From positions 2,739,537 through 2,803,536 of the forward strand of contig VXBM01000008.1 in NCBI GenBank assembly GCA_013400155.1: 64,000 bases of DNA. The letters are read 5' to 3'. The position numbers and the translations under genes are program-made. Positions 35,041-49,169 of the stretch are shown here, piece by piece. Origin of the DNA: Helopsaltes ochotensis (Eukaryota > Chordata > Aves > Passeriformes > Locustellidae). The notes under the pieces were generated by a model that was not told the DNA's origin, did no database searches, and worked only from the letters and a program-made list of their open reading frames with translations. Position 1 is the stretch's first letter. Every line of letters starts with the position of its first letter.

Positions 35041-38000
35041 TAAATGAAACATTTACATAAATGAAAATTACCTTGCATCAATGACAAATCCTTCTGCAAC
35101 TTCATACAGGCTATCTGCACAATTTTTGTAACAGTAGTATGAGGAATCAACTCTCAAAATTCTCTTCATTACTTACTTCTTTGATACCAGCAAATAAGCA
35201 TGAAACACCTTGGAAGGATTACTTTGGTTTCAGAAAGAATAGGCATGGATCCAGTTTCCTTATAGTTTAAGCATAAGCTATTCATCACTTTTCTGCATCG
35301 ATTCCAAAAAAGAGTCAAAAAAATGCTCCATCAGCTTTTCCTGACTTGTGTTAATTTTCAGCTGCCTAAACAAAGGATACTTCTGTAGTGAGCAAATTGG
35401 TTTTACAAAACCTTCAGATTAAAAGCTTACTTATAAATTAAGTTAAAAGTTGATAGCAGCATTCATGTGAAAATGTTGAGAATCCCAATTGTATTTTACA
35501 CCAGGTAGTGTTTTGTGGGAACTGTGTAAGGAAAGAATTGATTCAAGTGTTACTGTAGAAAAATAACTCTTTTATAGATCCCATTAAATCCCACAACCAC
35601 TTTAGTATCCGCAGGCTGCATGAATATTTTGTGTCTTTGCAGCATTTTAGATCAACTAATATAATTCATGAATATATCAATTTTCCACATTCCTGAACCA
35701 CGTCATTATTCTGGAAAGGATCCCAAAGGCCCAAAACCCACGAACTACTGTCTACTCTTTCAACAGCAAACATTCTACTAGCTGAATCAATGAGACATGG
35801 AGAAGCATTGTGAGAAAAAAAAGTTTAAAGTAAATGGTAAGAAACTTAATCCATTTAATTTGCGTGAGCTGAAGTTGTCAGATTCTTCAGGGCTCTGCAA
35901 GCAGTCCAAGGCAACTAATACTATTTGGATGAATGGTTGCTTTATGCTGTTCCACACCATAATTCAGTATGTGGTTGTACTTCATAACATTTAGAAGTAT
36001 TTGAAAGACATTAATGGGTGGAAGCATATCATCCTTCTGCAGTCTAGAGGCAAAGGATTCAATACCTTCCAAACCTCTGTGGCCTGCCATTTCATGTGGT
36101 GGACTGGAGAAATCTGTCTGAACATACTTGAGCTAGTAGAAAGACCTGACAGTTAGTGTAGGTTATTTAATATATACCCACAGGGTTTAAATCTTCTTGC
36201 AACATTTTTCTCTTTTCTTTGGCTGGAAAACATCCACTCCTGCCAGCCAAAGATCCATTTTCCTTTGAAGTACTTCCTGGGAATTTAATTGCTCTGTAAA
36301 TTGCCAACAAAACTTCCAAGGCGTAGATCAGCTCTGAGATGCTCCAGGGGAACAGCTTGTAATTCATCCTTCCACAGTCAATGAGGAGGGCAGAGCTGCC
36401 CTTCAGTCATAAAAATCAATATTTGACTGGATGAAATTTACTGCCCTAGATACAGCTGTATACAGAAGTAAACATCTCACCATTCTTGGTGTAACCTGAC
36501 ATTCCACTGGAACAATATTTTAGAACTGGGATATTCAGATAATTAGTGTCTAACTACAGTGGCAATACAACTAAAATATTTCCTGTTAGAAAATGTTTCT
36601 TTGAAATTTAAACTTCTGCAGTTATTCAGCCCCCTTATACAGTTTTTCCATTCTTGGCAGGTCCTCCAAATTGACTATGTACCATATATTTCAGGTCAGC
36701 AAGGTTCAAATGATGACAAAACATAAGAAATACAGTGGAGAGGAACAGGAACGTGAAGTCACTAAATTTTTTTTTTTTTTTTTGAAAAAGATTTTAGAGT
36801 CTCACATTCAGCCCTTCTCAAAATAAGTAATTGTCAATAATGAAACAAAAAGACTCAAAATTCTTGAGTCTTTCTAAGACAGAAAATATGGAGGTTAAAG
36901 TACAATCATCTATTTTAAAGAAAATTTTAAAGAAAATGCCAAATAACTTCAACAAAAATCCTAAAACACTGAATTCATTTCACAATACTATAAATGACAT
37001 AACTCATGCAGTTCTGGAAACTCTGTTATCTGTTAGGAAAATGTAAACTGAGGTAACACTGAGATGCAAATAATACTAGATGCCTAGCAAAGAATGAATA
37101 ATCTATTTGGGGTTTGTTGTTTGGAAAAAATTCCTCTACCAAAAAAAAAAAAGGTTTATGCTAGACTACAGGCTGTTAATCACTCATGACATGTTTTATA
37201 ATTAATATTTCAGTGAATACTACTTAAATTTTCAATTCAGAAAAATCAAGATTTGTACACAGTGGATACTCAGTAGATACTGCTAATGGTTTTGGAATAC
37301 ATTATCATGAAGGGTTAACTTTAATGACATTATTTAATTAAAAATAAGCTTTAAGAATCGTAGTGAAGCTAAATTGTTTTTATAAGCTTAGTCTAACCTG
37401 CTTGCATAAGCACATGTGATGCATATTTGGATTACACCAACAGTGCTCCCTCTGTTCACAAAAACAAGTCAGAGATACTAGAGGGGCTTCTTCTCTGGCT
37501 GTGCTGAGCCTCTGAATTGCAAACAGGCCAAATTCCTCTACTGAAGAAGCATGGAGCCTCATGGAGCCCTGTCACGAGGTCAGGCACCAGCCTTATCCTC
37601 CTCTGAAGACAACAGGGGGTCACTGAGGAATTAATTCTGGGTGACATGCACACAGTGTCATGTTGGGAGCAGTGCAATGCATAAAGAATAAATGCAGCTT
37701 CTACTGGCTTCTCTGAAAAATTCTGCAAGTTTCAGAAGGTTAAGTTTCAGTTTACTCAGAAAAAATGGAGGTTCTGAAATCATAAGCAATTCCAATCCCA
37801 GTGAAGGGACTGGTATTTTTTTTCTAGAGATAGATAACAAAACATAGTTCAGAATTTGAAGACTGCAGCAAAATCATTATTAAAGCCCATTCAGTGGAGC
37901 AATTACTATTACTTTCAGCAGTAAATTACTTTCTATTCATTCTGTGCCTTCCCCTGGTGCTACTGTAGGGTTTTGATAAGGGAGAACTAACTGACAAAGA

Positions 38001-41000
38001 TACTTATTGGGAAATTAAGAGAAGGGAGAAGTTAGTTATAAAACACTACTTGTCTTTATTCATTCTATCTAAAGCACAGATCTAGATTTGCTAACATATT
38101 ACATTTTTAGAAATAAATCCACACATTCCAGATACCTCTAATCTGTAACACTGATAACATGAACATCTTGTGGCAGAGATGAACACGCAGCTAAATCAAT
38201 AACACACAAATGACTCTGCCACCTTAACACTTTTAGAGTATTAATTCCTCTATATAAATAGTACAAAATTAAAATGAAGAGCTACATGGTATCAGTCACT
38301 TAAATATTCACATACATTTAGACATAATACAGTCCTGCTGCAAAACACTAGAAAAATACTCAGATAATTAAAGGGTCGTTTAGACTCCTCTGCAAAACAA
38401 CATCAGCCTTCAGCAAAGGCTGAAGCCCTCCAGATATTAAAATACACAACATTTGCTGCCTTCATTACATTTTTCTGATGCATAAATCTATCCAGATTAT
38501 CCCATAATATTATGTATGCTGATTATATTTACTAACTCTTTTATAAATTTACAATAAAAAAAAGAACCTGCATCTTTTTTTTACTTTATTATAGACATTA
38601 ATGAAAAATAGTGATTTAAAACCTATTAGTGATTTAAAAAACAATTTATCCCTCACCATGTTGAATTGTTACCTTTGTCCTTTACATTCTGCTGTAATCC
38701 CTTCCAGTGGTCATTTCCTAAATGATTTTGTAAGCTCATCTTTTGTGTCGTACAGTAACGTAAGTTTTTTCTGAAAATTCAATTACGTCCTTTGTTTCAG
38801 CTTCTTCATTTACTACACACTACTGAAATTGTGAACATGAATTTACAAGTTGGCAAAGAATTCTAGAAAAAATTCAGCATTTCCAAGTCTTCCATGACAG
38901 ACCCAGTAAAAGTGATGCATTCTGGGATTTCAATACAGAAAGGTTTGGCAGCATGCTGCAGTCTTTTTCTGGACTATGTTTTATTGCCCATTTCTCATGT
39001 TAACATACTCCAAAAAATTTTTAGTAAACTTAGATGTAACGCAAGTAAGCAAAATGTTTCCCAACAGTAGCTAAGAATTTTTAAAAAGCACTGAGTCAGG
39101 GTGGTGCTCAGGTTTTTTTATATCCCTAATACCAATCCCTAAAGACACAGAAGAAGGGGGATGTCAGAAAATACACTTCAAGGTGCACCACAAAAAGCCA
39201 AGATGCAGTAGTCATAAACTACAGCAAAGAAAAATTCAATCAGACTTAAATAAGAAATTTCCCAAGTAGAGCTGGTAAGGACTTACTACACTGCCCAAGG
39301 AGACTGTAGAACCTCCACCCTTGGAGATTTTTCAATAGAGCAAAACCCTGAATAATCTGCTCTGACTCTACAGTTTCCCTTGCTTTGAACAGGAGGCTGT
39401 ACTGGATGGCTTCCAGTTCTACCAGAAGACCTCAAAAACTAAGTTATTGTATTTTTCTACTAATTATATAGCTTGAAGAGTCTTTAAAGATCAGGTTATA
39501 TATTTGCCTTACAGACTAGCTGCAATAAATAAATGCATGTGTGCAAGTCACACGTAAGCTTTACCTGAAGCATTATTATTTTATGGGGAAAAGGTTATAG
39601 ACAAAACTATATAAACCTCTCTGTCTTCCAAACTTCAGGAGGACTTAAGTCAGAAGTGAAATTTATATGCACTCACCTAAAAATAATTTCTCCAACTGAA
39701 GCTTAAAAATTGTGTCAGATTTATAAACTTTACTGTTTCAATACCTCTAATATTTTCACTCCATGCTTCTTTATAAAACAAAAATATGCCCAAGCTATGG
39801 AAGTATTAACTCAGAAAGAACCAGATGTAGTCTAGTGGTTGTCTTTTAATTAAAGTAGAATCAGCTACAGGGAGTACTGACAACTTGAGAAACTTGCAAC
39901 TTGCTTTTGTTTCTCTTTCTAACTAGTGATGCACTCAGAAAATGTTTGATTGTATATTTAGAAGCATGTAACAAATTTCATAACATTTAAAATGCTTTTA
40001 ATTGCTGCTGTTAGTGATCCAGGAAGTTTCAAACTAATAAAACTTGGTTTAATGTTTCTTTTCTTTACCATCCCTCCCCTTTTAACACTATGTTTTTTAA
40101 AAAAATTATAAAATGTTTATTTATGGCATTGGTGGTTGCATGCACAGTTACTGCAGGAACAGACTCAAATTTGCAATGATGTAGGAGTATCACTTTTATC
40201 CTACATAAGTCATCAGCCAAAGTTCTTGTAAAATGAGCATGCATCAGTAGCTGAGAAACTCAGGATTATGTATTTTCCTTACATGCTGTCCTTTTTGAAC
40301 ATGTTGGAAAAAACATATAGTAAGACATCTAAAAAAGGAACAAGTGATTGAAGAGGTCCATTTAATTTAATCTACATATGAGGAAATCAAAGATTATGAA
40401 GTAAGAAAAAAAGCTGGGCAAAATCTAATGTTTTATATGAACACTAAAATTATCCTAGACATCATATAATTACTACATTTGGGTAGTAGAACTTCAGTAG
40501 AACTAGAGCGGCTGTGATCCCTAAATGAACTACAGCTAATTTTCTTTAAACTCTTTTTAGCTGTAAACACATTTATGAAACACATCAGTTTATTAGCAAT
40601 AAATGAAAGCTTTGTGAGGTTTTTTTTAAAACATAAATAATTTCATGTCTTTCCACAAATAAAATAGAAAAGTTCTCTTTCTAGAGCCTTCCATTTTCCA
40701 ATCTGTTAAAAAGTCTTTGATTTCTAGGGATAATTTGTCATGTAAAATGCTTACATTTTGATTCTTGAATAAGAAACTCTCTTCATCCTTTCTTTGCTGA
40801 TGTTAGGAAACTACAGATTATTGAAATATGCTTCTCTTTTCCAGACAATTTCTCCTATCAAGTTTCTTAAATTTAACTAGATTGTATGCCAGCCTTGTTA
40901 GGATGAGGGCACTTTTCACAATAAAATTTTACGAGGAATAATGTGAACTTGAAAAATTCTACTTCCATTATTATAAACAATTCCTCTGACTCCTACCAAT

Positions 41001-41484
41001 TAAAAGTACCCTCTCTTCAGTCTGTTTATCTTAAACATCTGTGAGACATCGTGTCAAGCCTTCCCTTCTCTTTATTTTCCACTTCCATCAGCAGGTTTTT
41101 TATTAGTAAGGACAGTGAGGAACATAAACAGTTGCTGTATAAACAATGTTGACAGTAGCTACCTAGACTTCACACCACAGAATATTTTCAAACTTGACTA
41201 TGTTTGAAATAACTCTCTTCACACTTTAAAGTATACACCAATGAAAAAGCATTATTTAAAAAATACACATTCGAGTCAGCCAAAGCAAGAGTGAGAATAT
41301 TGTTTTAAACAAACCTTGAACTGGGGAGACACTGATTTCCTGGAGCCACCCTGCCAGGAGCACCTGCTGGGACTGAGACACTCTGGACAGAATACACCGG
41401 CTAATGTCAAGCAGTGAGTGACAGGAGAGCAGCAGATAAATTCCCCACAGACAAACTGTTGACGTACAGACTACAGAAAGGGAC
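35041..41484 (-). other. NRCAM 5' intron, seventh segment
   Basis: A long AT-rich non-coding stretch. It contains a T17 run at 36767-36783. No exon, RNA gene or transposon was recognised. Confidence 0.55.
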
Positions 41485-42400
41485 AGTGAGATAGACTGGA
41501 AGCTGGTTGAACTGCTGAGCTCAAAGAGTTGCGATCAGCATGAAGTCTAGCTAGAGAGAAGTCTGCTGGTGTACTCCAGGGATCAGTACTAGGGCGAGTT
41601 CCACTTAACTAATTAATGACCTGGATGATGGGATACAGTGTGCCCTTAGCAAGTATCCTGATGACACCGACTGGGAAGAGCAGCTCACAGACCAGCCAGT
41701 TGCACTGGCACTCAGAGGGACCTTGAAAAGCTCAGCCACACACCAACAGGAATTTTATGAAGTCCAACAAAGGGACATACAAAGTCCTGCCCCTAGGGAG
41801 GAATAACCCCAAGCACCAGAACAGGATGAGGAATGATCAGCTGGAAAGAGGCTATGCAGAAAAACACTTGGGGGTCTTCATGGGCTCCAAGCAAGACCGT
41901 AAGCCAGCAGTGTACGCCTGCAGCAGGGAAGGCCAAAAGCATCTTGTGCTGCATTAGGGAAATATGTTGTCAGCAGGTCAAGATCAAGATCATTCCGCTT
42001 CACTCAGCACTGCCGAGACACGCCTGAAGGGTTGTGTCCACTCATGGGCTGCCCAGTACAAGCAAACATAAGCATCCCAAAATGCAATCCAGTGTAGTAC
42101 TGCCAAGACAATTAAGGGATTGGAGCATCTGACATGGTGAGCCTGAAAGCACTGAGACTTCAGCCTGGAGAAGGCTCCAAGAGATCTTATCAATGTGTAT
42201 AAATACCTGAGAGGGATAAGAGCAAACAACACTTCTCAGTGGTGCCCAGCAACAGGGTAAAAGGCAATGGGCACAAACTAAAACAGATTTAATTCCACCT
42301 AAACAATGGAAAGCCCTTTTCTACTCTATGGTTGTTCAACAGCTGCCCAACCAGCAAGCTGCTTTACTAGACAATCTCCAGATGCCCTTTCTGACGAGGT
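41485..42400 (+). mobile_element. CR1 LINE, degraded 3' half
   Basis: Recognisable CR1 blocks in order: GAACTGCTGAGCTCAAAGAG, ATTAATGACCTGGATGATGG (the region encoding NDLDDG), GAAGTCCAACAAAGGGACAT followed by GTCCTGCCCCTAGGGAGGAA and TAACCCC, and GATCTTATCAATGTGTATAA, then a block ending CTGAGAGGG. The last recognisable block is near AACAGCTGCCCAACC. It is more decayed than the other long copies, with many stops. The plus-strand orientation is antisense to NRCAM. Both ends are approximate. Confidence 0.85.
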
Positions 42401-45400
42401 ATCTGATCGTTCTTTGTGGAAGAGACAAAAGGAAGGCAAATTCATCTAACTAATACAGACTATGGGGTAATGTCAGTTGTTTTCTATGCACACACCAAGC
42501 CCTCAATAACATAAAACAGTTGTCTGTGTCTGACTTCAGTATATGACGGCAAGTTGTTTATTTGACTTAGGAAAAGCCTCATTGTGCAGATACAACGAAA
42601 GAAGTTCTTTTTCTCTCCCAAGCTTTTTCCAATGCCCAAGCCTGCAGGTCTAAACAGTATGAGAACCATCTAACAGAGATTGAAGCAATGTATTTGTTTC
42701 CACCAGCCAAATAATTCACCTTATCTACTGAAATGTCCATTTGTATCAGCAAACTTCTGTCACTTTAATGAATTTCTGTGTGTCCTCCAGCCAATACTCA
42801 AGCGGTAGAACTAGTTTAACCAAAGCAGGGCAATGGGAAATCATCCTTCTCCTTTGATGAAGCCTTTTCTCTCACATCAAAGTATTGACAGTTTTGTTTC
42901 ACAACTGTAGGGAAAATGAGAGGAACCAAGAGAACGTCACAGAGAAAAGCTAGAACATCTCATTCATGAAGAGCGGGCACCTGTGCACTGACCCAATTAG
43001 GCATTCAAACACTTGTCACTTTGGAGCTGGCTGGTTGTCAGTCATCCAATTAGCCCCAGGGGATGTATTGTATGGTGGCATTCCCTGACAGGAGAACTGG
43101 AGCAATGGAGGCAATGAAGGCACACTGATAGGGTGCCAGGATCCTGGTGAGTGAGAGCAGCCAGTAGCAAAGCCAAAGAACTTCAGAGCTTCCTTAACTT
43201 GTTTACCATCCAAAAAGCCTTTCAGAGTCTTCAATGGTCTTTTTTTTAGAGCAGTCTAGTTTAAAAACCTTACAGTAACAGTTCTCTTTATCCAATGATG
43301 CATTTAACTCCTGAGTGACTAACATAAGAATAATTTCAGAAGAGATAAAAAACAAACAAGCTAACAAAATATATTCATTGCAGGGAGAGATGCACTAAAT
43401 GTTACTTTCAGTAACACTGTCAGCAAGTAATTCAGAAGTCAAAACGTTTCAGTGACCATCTCCTACCTTCTCTATTTTAAATATATGACTGATGCCTTCC
43501 AATGCTCTGTCTGCTTGACCACATACATGAGGGATAAAACACTTTACAACCATCCATGCCTACGTACTGTAAAAGATAGAAAAGTTCTGTTCTACTTAAC
43601 TACATTTAATACCCAATTCAGGATCCCCAAAAAAGATTTTTCGTTTAAAAAAGTTCAGATACTAAACCACAGATGATTATTCAGCAGCTACTACTCACTC
43701 AAGTAAAGCTATCTCTCTTCTTATGCTGAGAGAGTTATGCAATGCAAATAACAAGAGCAGGGAGGAGTTCAAGGGGGATTGGGAAAAAGGTGTCAGGACC
43801 CAAACCATTTGAGCAAAGATTTCAGAATGTTCCCATCACTAAATCTGTGGTTTATGCTAGAAGAAAAAAAGTTCCAATTTTTTGGTAAAATATTTCATGT
43901 TCCCTCTAAGTCCACTTTTCCAGACTCACTGTTTCACTGATTGACTTGTCCTAGCAACTGCTCTCTCCAGTAAAGATCATCAGAGATGATTAAGGCTATC
44001 TGCAATTACATGAAGCTATGAAATATTTTTAACTGCTTTTCTAGTTAACATATTTTGATATGCCCTTCAGTTAAACTCTGAGCTGAAATGAAAAAAAAAA
44101 AAATCACAGACTGTTAACTCAAACAAACATGAAAATGCAGGTAAATGTCATATGACTATCCTGGATAATACTTAATAGAAGCTAAATTCAAAGATAGAAA
44201 CTTGAGAGAGAGAAAATCAATGGCAGTAGTTTGAAGTTTTTTTCCCCACTTAGCATAGGAAAATAAAATTTAGAATGAAAACTTATCTTACCTTTTTACA
44301 AATAACTTCTGAGAAAGTTGGTCTCTTTCTTTACTTTTCCTCCTTTTCTTATCTCCTGTATGACAGGTCTTTATGTTACTGCCTTGCCTGAAAACATAAC
44401 ACACAACCTGAAATATTTATAGAGGCAAATAATCACATTCACTTTTTAATTACGACAAATACTTCATACATGTCTTGATAAAGCTGCCATACTAAATTCA
44501 GTTAAGTCAAATGAAATGGTATTTTAGTAGTAACTACCTAATGTATGTTGGGCCAAAGAAAAAAAACAAGAAGCATTAGAAAGCAAAGCAGCTCCCTAGG
44601 TTTCAAAGTTGTGTTTTGCATTTAGCTCTCCAAAATAGCCACTTACATCAGATCAAACTAGAGCAACCACAGTTTATCCAGGTTCACTGCACCATTAGTG
44701 ATAACCAGTCAGTGCTTCACAAAGCTTGAGCAAGATAATCAGGAAGCCTAACTATTTCTTTCCAGTGTTCAATAACCCAGCTTAAAGCACACTGGGTACC
44801 CTCAGGACTAAACACTTAAGTGCTCTTTGTGCTACGGGTGCCCAAAATTCTAAAGATATCCACTGGAAGGGGTGGTAGCAGCTGACAGCAGGCCTCTGTT
44901 GCAGGAAAATGTGTGATCACAGACAGCACTTCCCCAGAAGGAGAGGGCTGTGACTTAAGGAAAATTTGTAATTTGTCTTAACTCCCACTTTCTAGGAGAA
45001 TATCCTAAATTCCAGTGGAAGGATGGAACTCACATTCCCCTCTCCCCTCCTCCCCCAATTTAAAATCACGAAACAAAGAAAGAGAGCACAGTAGGGGAGG
45101 TTTGTTTTGAATTCAGCTGCTACTTTCTTCATTTATTGACAAGAATTCTGGAGCCAGTTCCTCTCACCTCTTAGTTTTTGTTACTTTAACCTATTTTAAA
45201 CACATTTAACGTTTTGTTGAGAACAAGTTTCCTAACTTTCCACGGTAGTGCACATGAGGAGTTGAACTTTGAAGTAAGCAAGGTTCAAGAAGGTCCAGGA
45301 ATTTTGAAAGTGAGCTTCAAAAACTTTCTGAGGATTCCCCTTATAGTCTTTCAGCTGTAACATGTTGCTTATCTGCAAACTCAGTTATGCTTGCCACAGT

Positions 45401-48400
45401 ATGCAGTCCTTATTTCAGTGTACTGGTGATGAACTGCAGCAAATTAGTATCACTGCAGCACCTGTTATTTTGTGTCCCATACATGAAAGTATATACATTT
45501 CATTGTAGGAAAGTAATTAAAGTTCCTTGTTTAGTCTTAACTGCAGATTGATGCTGTTTTGTAAAGTAAAAAGGAGACTTGCAGGAGAGACTGCAACATC
45601 CCAGTTTACAATGGTGATACAGGAAGATCAGTTTAATTTCTCATCAAATTGATAATTCAATCATACCATTTCTCTCCATATATTTTTAAAAGCCTTTTTA
45701 TTTTTAGATTGGCCTGCCAGTTGGCCAAACCTTAACTGTTGACTAGAACTCTCTTGTAGCTATTTCTTTCAGTAACAAGCAACACTTCTCATAAATTGTT
45801 TTTATCATGCTCTTCCAAAACATGTTGTTGCTCTTACATAATAAAATCGAAAACAATACATTATCTTTGTAACATCAGGAGTTTTGGCATACATATATAA
45901 TTTATTTCACTGGGGTGAAATTCTCTTAGGAGATTCACTTCATTGCCTTAACCTTTATTCAGGCACTCAAATCACTTCCAACCCCCTGCCTCTATATTCA
46001 GTTGGAAAAGCTGCCTGTAAATCAGCAGGACCTGGATGAGCCAAAGTCAACACGGAACTTGCATTCAGCAGTGGTACATGCACGCAGCCCCGAACTGACC
46101 ACAGCACAGCCTGACAGTGACCACACCGATCTCAATACGCCAAGGTACCAGCTACACCCACCCCGCCATTCACACTGCTTCAGTTCCCCAAATCTTGTCC
46201 TCCAAGACAAAACCTGAGTGTGCTTTAGGGAACATTCCAGCCTTTGGAATCCTTCCAAACAACAGCATGGGTAAGATTGCCTTGAGTTTTGATTCTCCAC
46301 GCTTGACAGCCCCGCAATTCTCGCATTCCAGGCACTGCATCCTCATTTGCAGCCTCCGCCTGCCTCCATGGGACCCACTGGATTTACAGTATTAGCCTGT
46401 AACATCATGACTTTGATGGGCTGCAACACAGCTCCCACTATCTCAGGTACTTTGACCTAAATGACACCAGCTACTTAACAGGGCTGCAGGAACACCACAA
46501 CACCCAGACCATAGTCAGATTACGGCCAGCTTATTTTTTTAAGACACTCATTTTCTAAAGCATTAAAATGCAGATGTAGCCCAGCCCTTGCCAACCAGCC
46601 TACCTTGATGACAAGTATTTGTCCCTCTCTTCTTGTTTTTTGCCATTTGAGAACATCTGTAGCCTCAAGGGCATTGTTTAAAAGCTAGGCATGTTCTGAA
46701 ACCAAGGGATGACTTGCATAAGACCTCATACACAGCATAAAACCACAGCTCTGTTGACACCATAGATAATCTTTTCAAGACTTCTAAGATTCACTAAAAG
46801 AAGGGGAAAAAAATCAAGGAAGAGGGTAAAAACAATAGTTCTAAAACAAGTCCCTAGATTAGATGAAATATGTTTCAAAATTTATGAGGTTTATATTTAA
46901 ATTTGTATGTTTGGGGTCATATTATTTGCTTGGTCACTAGCATATTGTAGAAATGTAAAGCACACTTTTTAATTTTCCATGCCTGACATTATGCTTACTG
47001 CATACTAATTTGTTCAGATATTCATGAAATAACTACAATTTACATAGTATTGTTGCTTTTCTTGTAAAAGTGCTAATAGACTTCAGAGAAGCTAAATTTA
47101 GAAAAAGAAATACATAGATTCCAATAGGTGACTATGCAAAAAGTTCAAATGTGAAAAATCCAAAATACAAAAAATCCATTTTTTATTTCAGAATCTGATT
47201 GGCTAAATGGTTTAGCATAAAATATACTCAAAAATATTCTTTAAAATGTCAAGAACTTTAATATTTTTAATGTAACCTTAAAAAGCAATAGTGAGACAAT
47301 ATGCAGCTTTCTCATAAAATTAATAATGTATCTATATACACATATATATAATTCAGTTTCTGTTTACTTTACAATACTGCGCAAAGTTCTTTAATATAAA
47401 ATATTTGCTTTGTGATATTTAATGTATTTAAGCACAGTTTCATACAATCTAGTACTGCAGAGCTTCATTGTTCAGCCTTGTGTAATTTCTTCTTTCAGAG
47501 CTAAGGATTAAAGAGGATCTCTCAGAAAAGGAGAAGCCACCCTGGTTGGTTGATGAAGGCAGTGAACCATCTTGCTGTCATATCTATCTTATTTCAGGGT
47601 ATACCCAACCCCAGATGATTGTGCCAAAGTAATAATGGAAAAAAAATGTATTGAAAATACAACAAAAGTAGCTTTTTGTTCTTTTCATTTCTGATACACA
47701 CACCCTCATGAAGACACTTCCTAGCGTGGGTAGTCCGGCCTGGATTACATTAACATCAGTAAGAACAATGCCCAAATTTTATGCATATTATACTAATCAA
47801 AACAGAATACAGATTTCATCTGATCTTGAATATGCTGCAAAGTCATACCCTTCCTTCACGGATACAAATTATAACCTCATTCTTTCAATTCGTAGACTAT
47901 TAATCAAAGTTGAATGTTTCAGTAAGTTACATAGCGTAGGTTTATTCTCCTGTTCAAAGTTATAACCTGAATTTTTCCATGGCACTTCATTCCAATAAAT
48001 CAAACTAACTAAGGAACATAAATCTCAACTATTTGAGTGACTGGGAAGTACCAGGATAGAAAAGGAAACTCCACCATTACCTTGTGCATGTAGCTACACA
48101 GCTGTCTTGGTCCTCCTTCTTTGTTGGCGGGTTACTTTTTCCTTTCTTCCTGTTAGTAAGTGGTAGGAATTTGTACCATGCTCCCCTTCATGTTGCAAAC
48201 TTGACAAAACTCTGGTGCTAAGCCCTGCTGTTGCTGGCCTGTGTGCAGGGGCACGTACAAGAGGGGCCGTTTCCAGCCGCCCGTCCCTTTGTCCTCGGCC
48301 CTCCCAAGCTTCTGTGTGATCAGCACAGGCTTTGTGGCCATACAATAGGGGTTAAACATTTCCCTGTATTTATAGAAAAGAAGAGCTAAATCTGCTTAGC

Positions 48401-48995
48401 TGCATGAACCTTTTAATAAAATTACGCTCATGCTATTAGAGCGTTTTTCCATTTGTTTGGTTTTTAAGAGTAATTAAAAATTAAAAAAAAACAATATACG
48501 TGTATGTTTTTTCATTATATGTAGTGCATAAAAAATGCAATCAACATTTTTATCCAGATCTTATATTGTCTACAATTTCCTTCCAAGCAGGTACCTGCGA
48601 CTTGCCTATTTACTTAGAGATATAGTTTCATTTCTCCTTTATATTTATTCTACTTGATGACTTGCCAGTGGGACAATCCACTATCTCCAACAGTGCGGTG
48701 AGGAGACAGATCACTGCAAAATCTGCAGTCTGTACTCAGTGGTAAAATTCCAGTGTGAGGAAAAAAATCAAAATGTACTGAGAAATAAAGGGAAACATTT
48801 TAAAGAATCAAATGTGCTTGCCCACAGTCCTAAAGACAATGATTTCATACACCACATGAGCCTCTGGACTACCCTTCCTTTCCAAGGAACTATCTTGAAG
48901 CAACAGTAGTACAGAAAACTAACATTTTTTTCAACTCCTAAAGAAAGTATCACAATTTAAACACTTTCTGGGTTTTTTTCTGTTACAAATGTAGG

Positions 48996-49003
<8 letters not shown>
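42401..49003 (-). other. NRCAM 5' intron, eighth segment
   Basis: Non-coding. Two patches are GC-richer, 46020-46380 and 48090-48340, the latter with several CpGs. Neither gives a convincing exon. A plus-strand frame at about 47497-47630 after a splice-acceptor-like TTCTTCTTTCAG is only some 45 codons long, and I do not recognise its product. Confidence 0.5.

Positions 49004-49090
<87 letters not shown>
49004..49090 (+). repeat. Poly-T run of 87 bases ending at an assembly gap
   Basis: An uninterrupted T homopolymer runs directly into the N block. Its true length is unknown, and a run this long may be a sequencing or gap-filling artefact. Confidence 0.9.
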
Positions 49091-49169
49091 NNNNNNNNNN
49101 NNNNNNNNNNNNNNNNNNNNNNNNNNNNNNNNNNNNNNNNNNNNNNNNNNNNNNNNNNNNNNNNNNNNN
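49091..49169. other. Assembly gap (79 N)
   Basis: Undetermined bases. The gap follows a long homopolymer, which explains why assembly failed here. Confidence 0.99.

Noticed and set aside
47497..47630. Possible exon after a pyrimidine-rich TTCTTCTTTCAG on the plus strand
   Set aside because: Frame of about 45 codons with a stop just upstream, no convincing donor, no partner exon and no known product.
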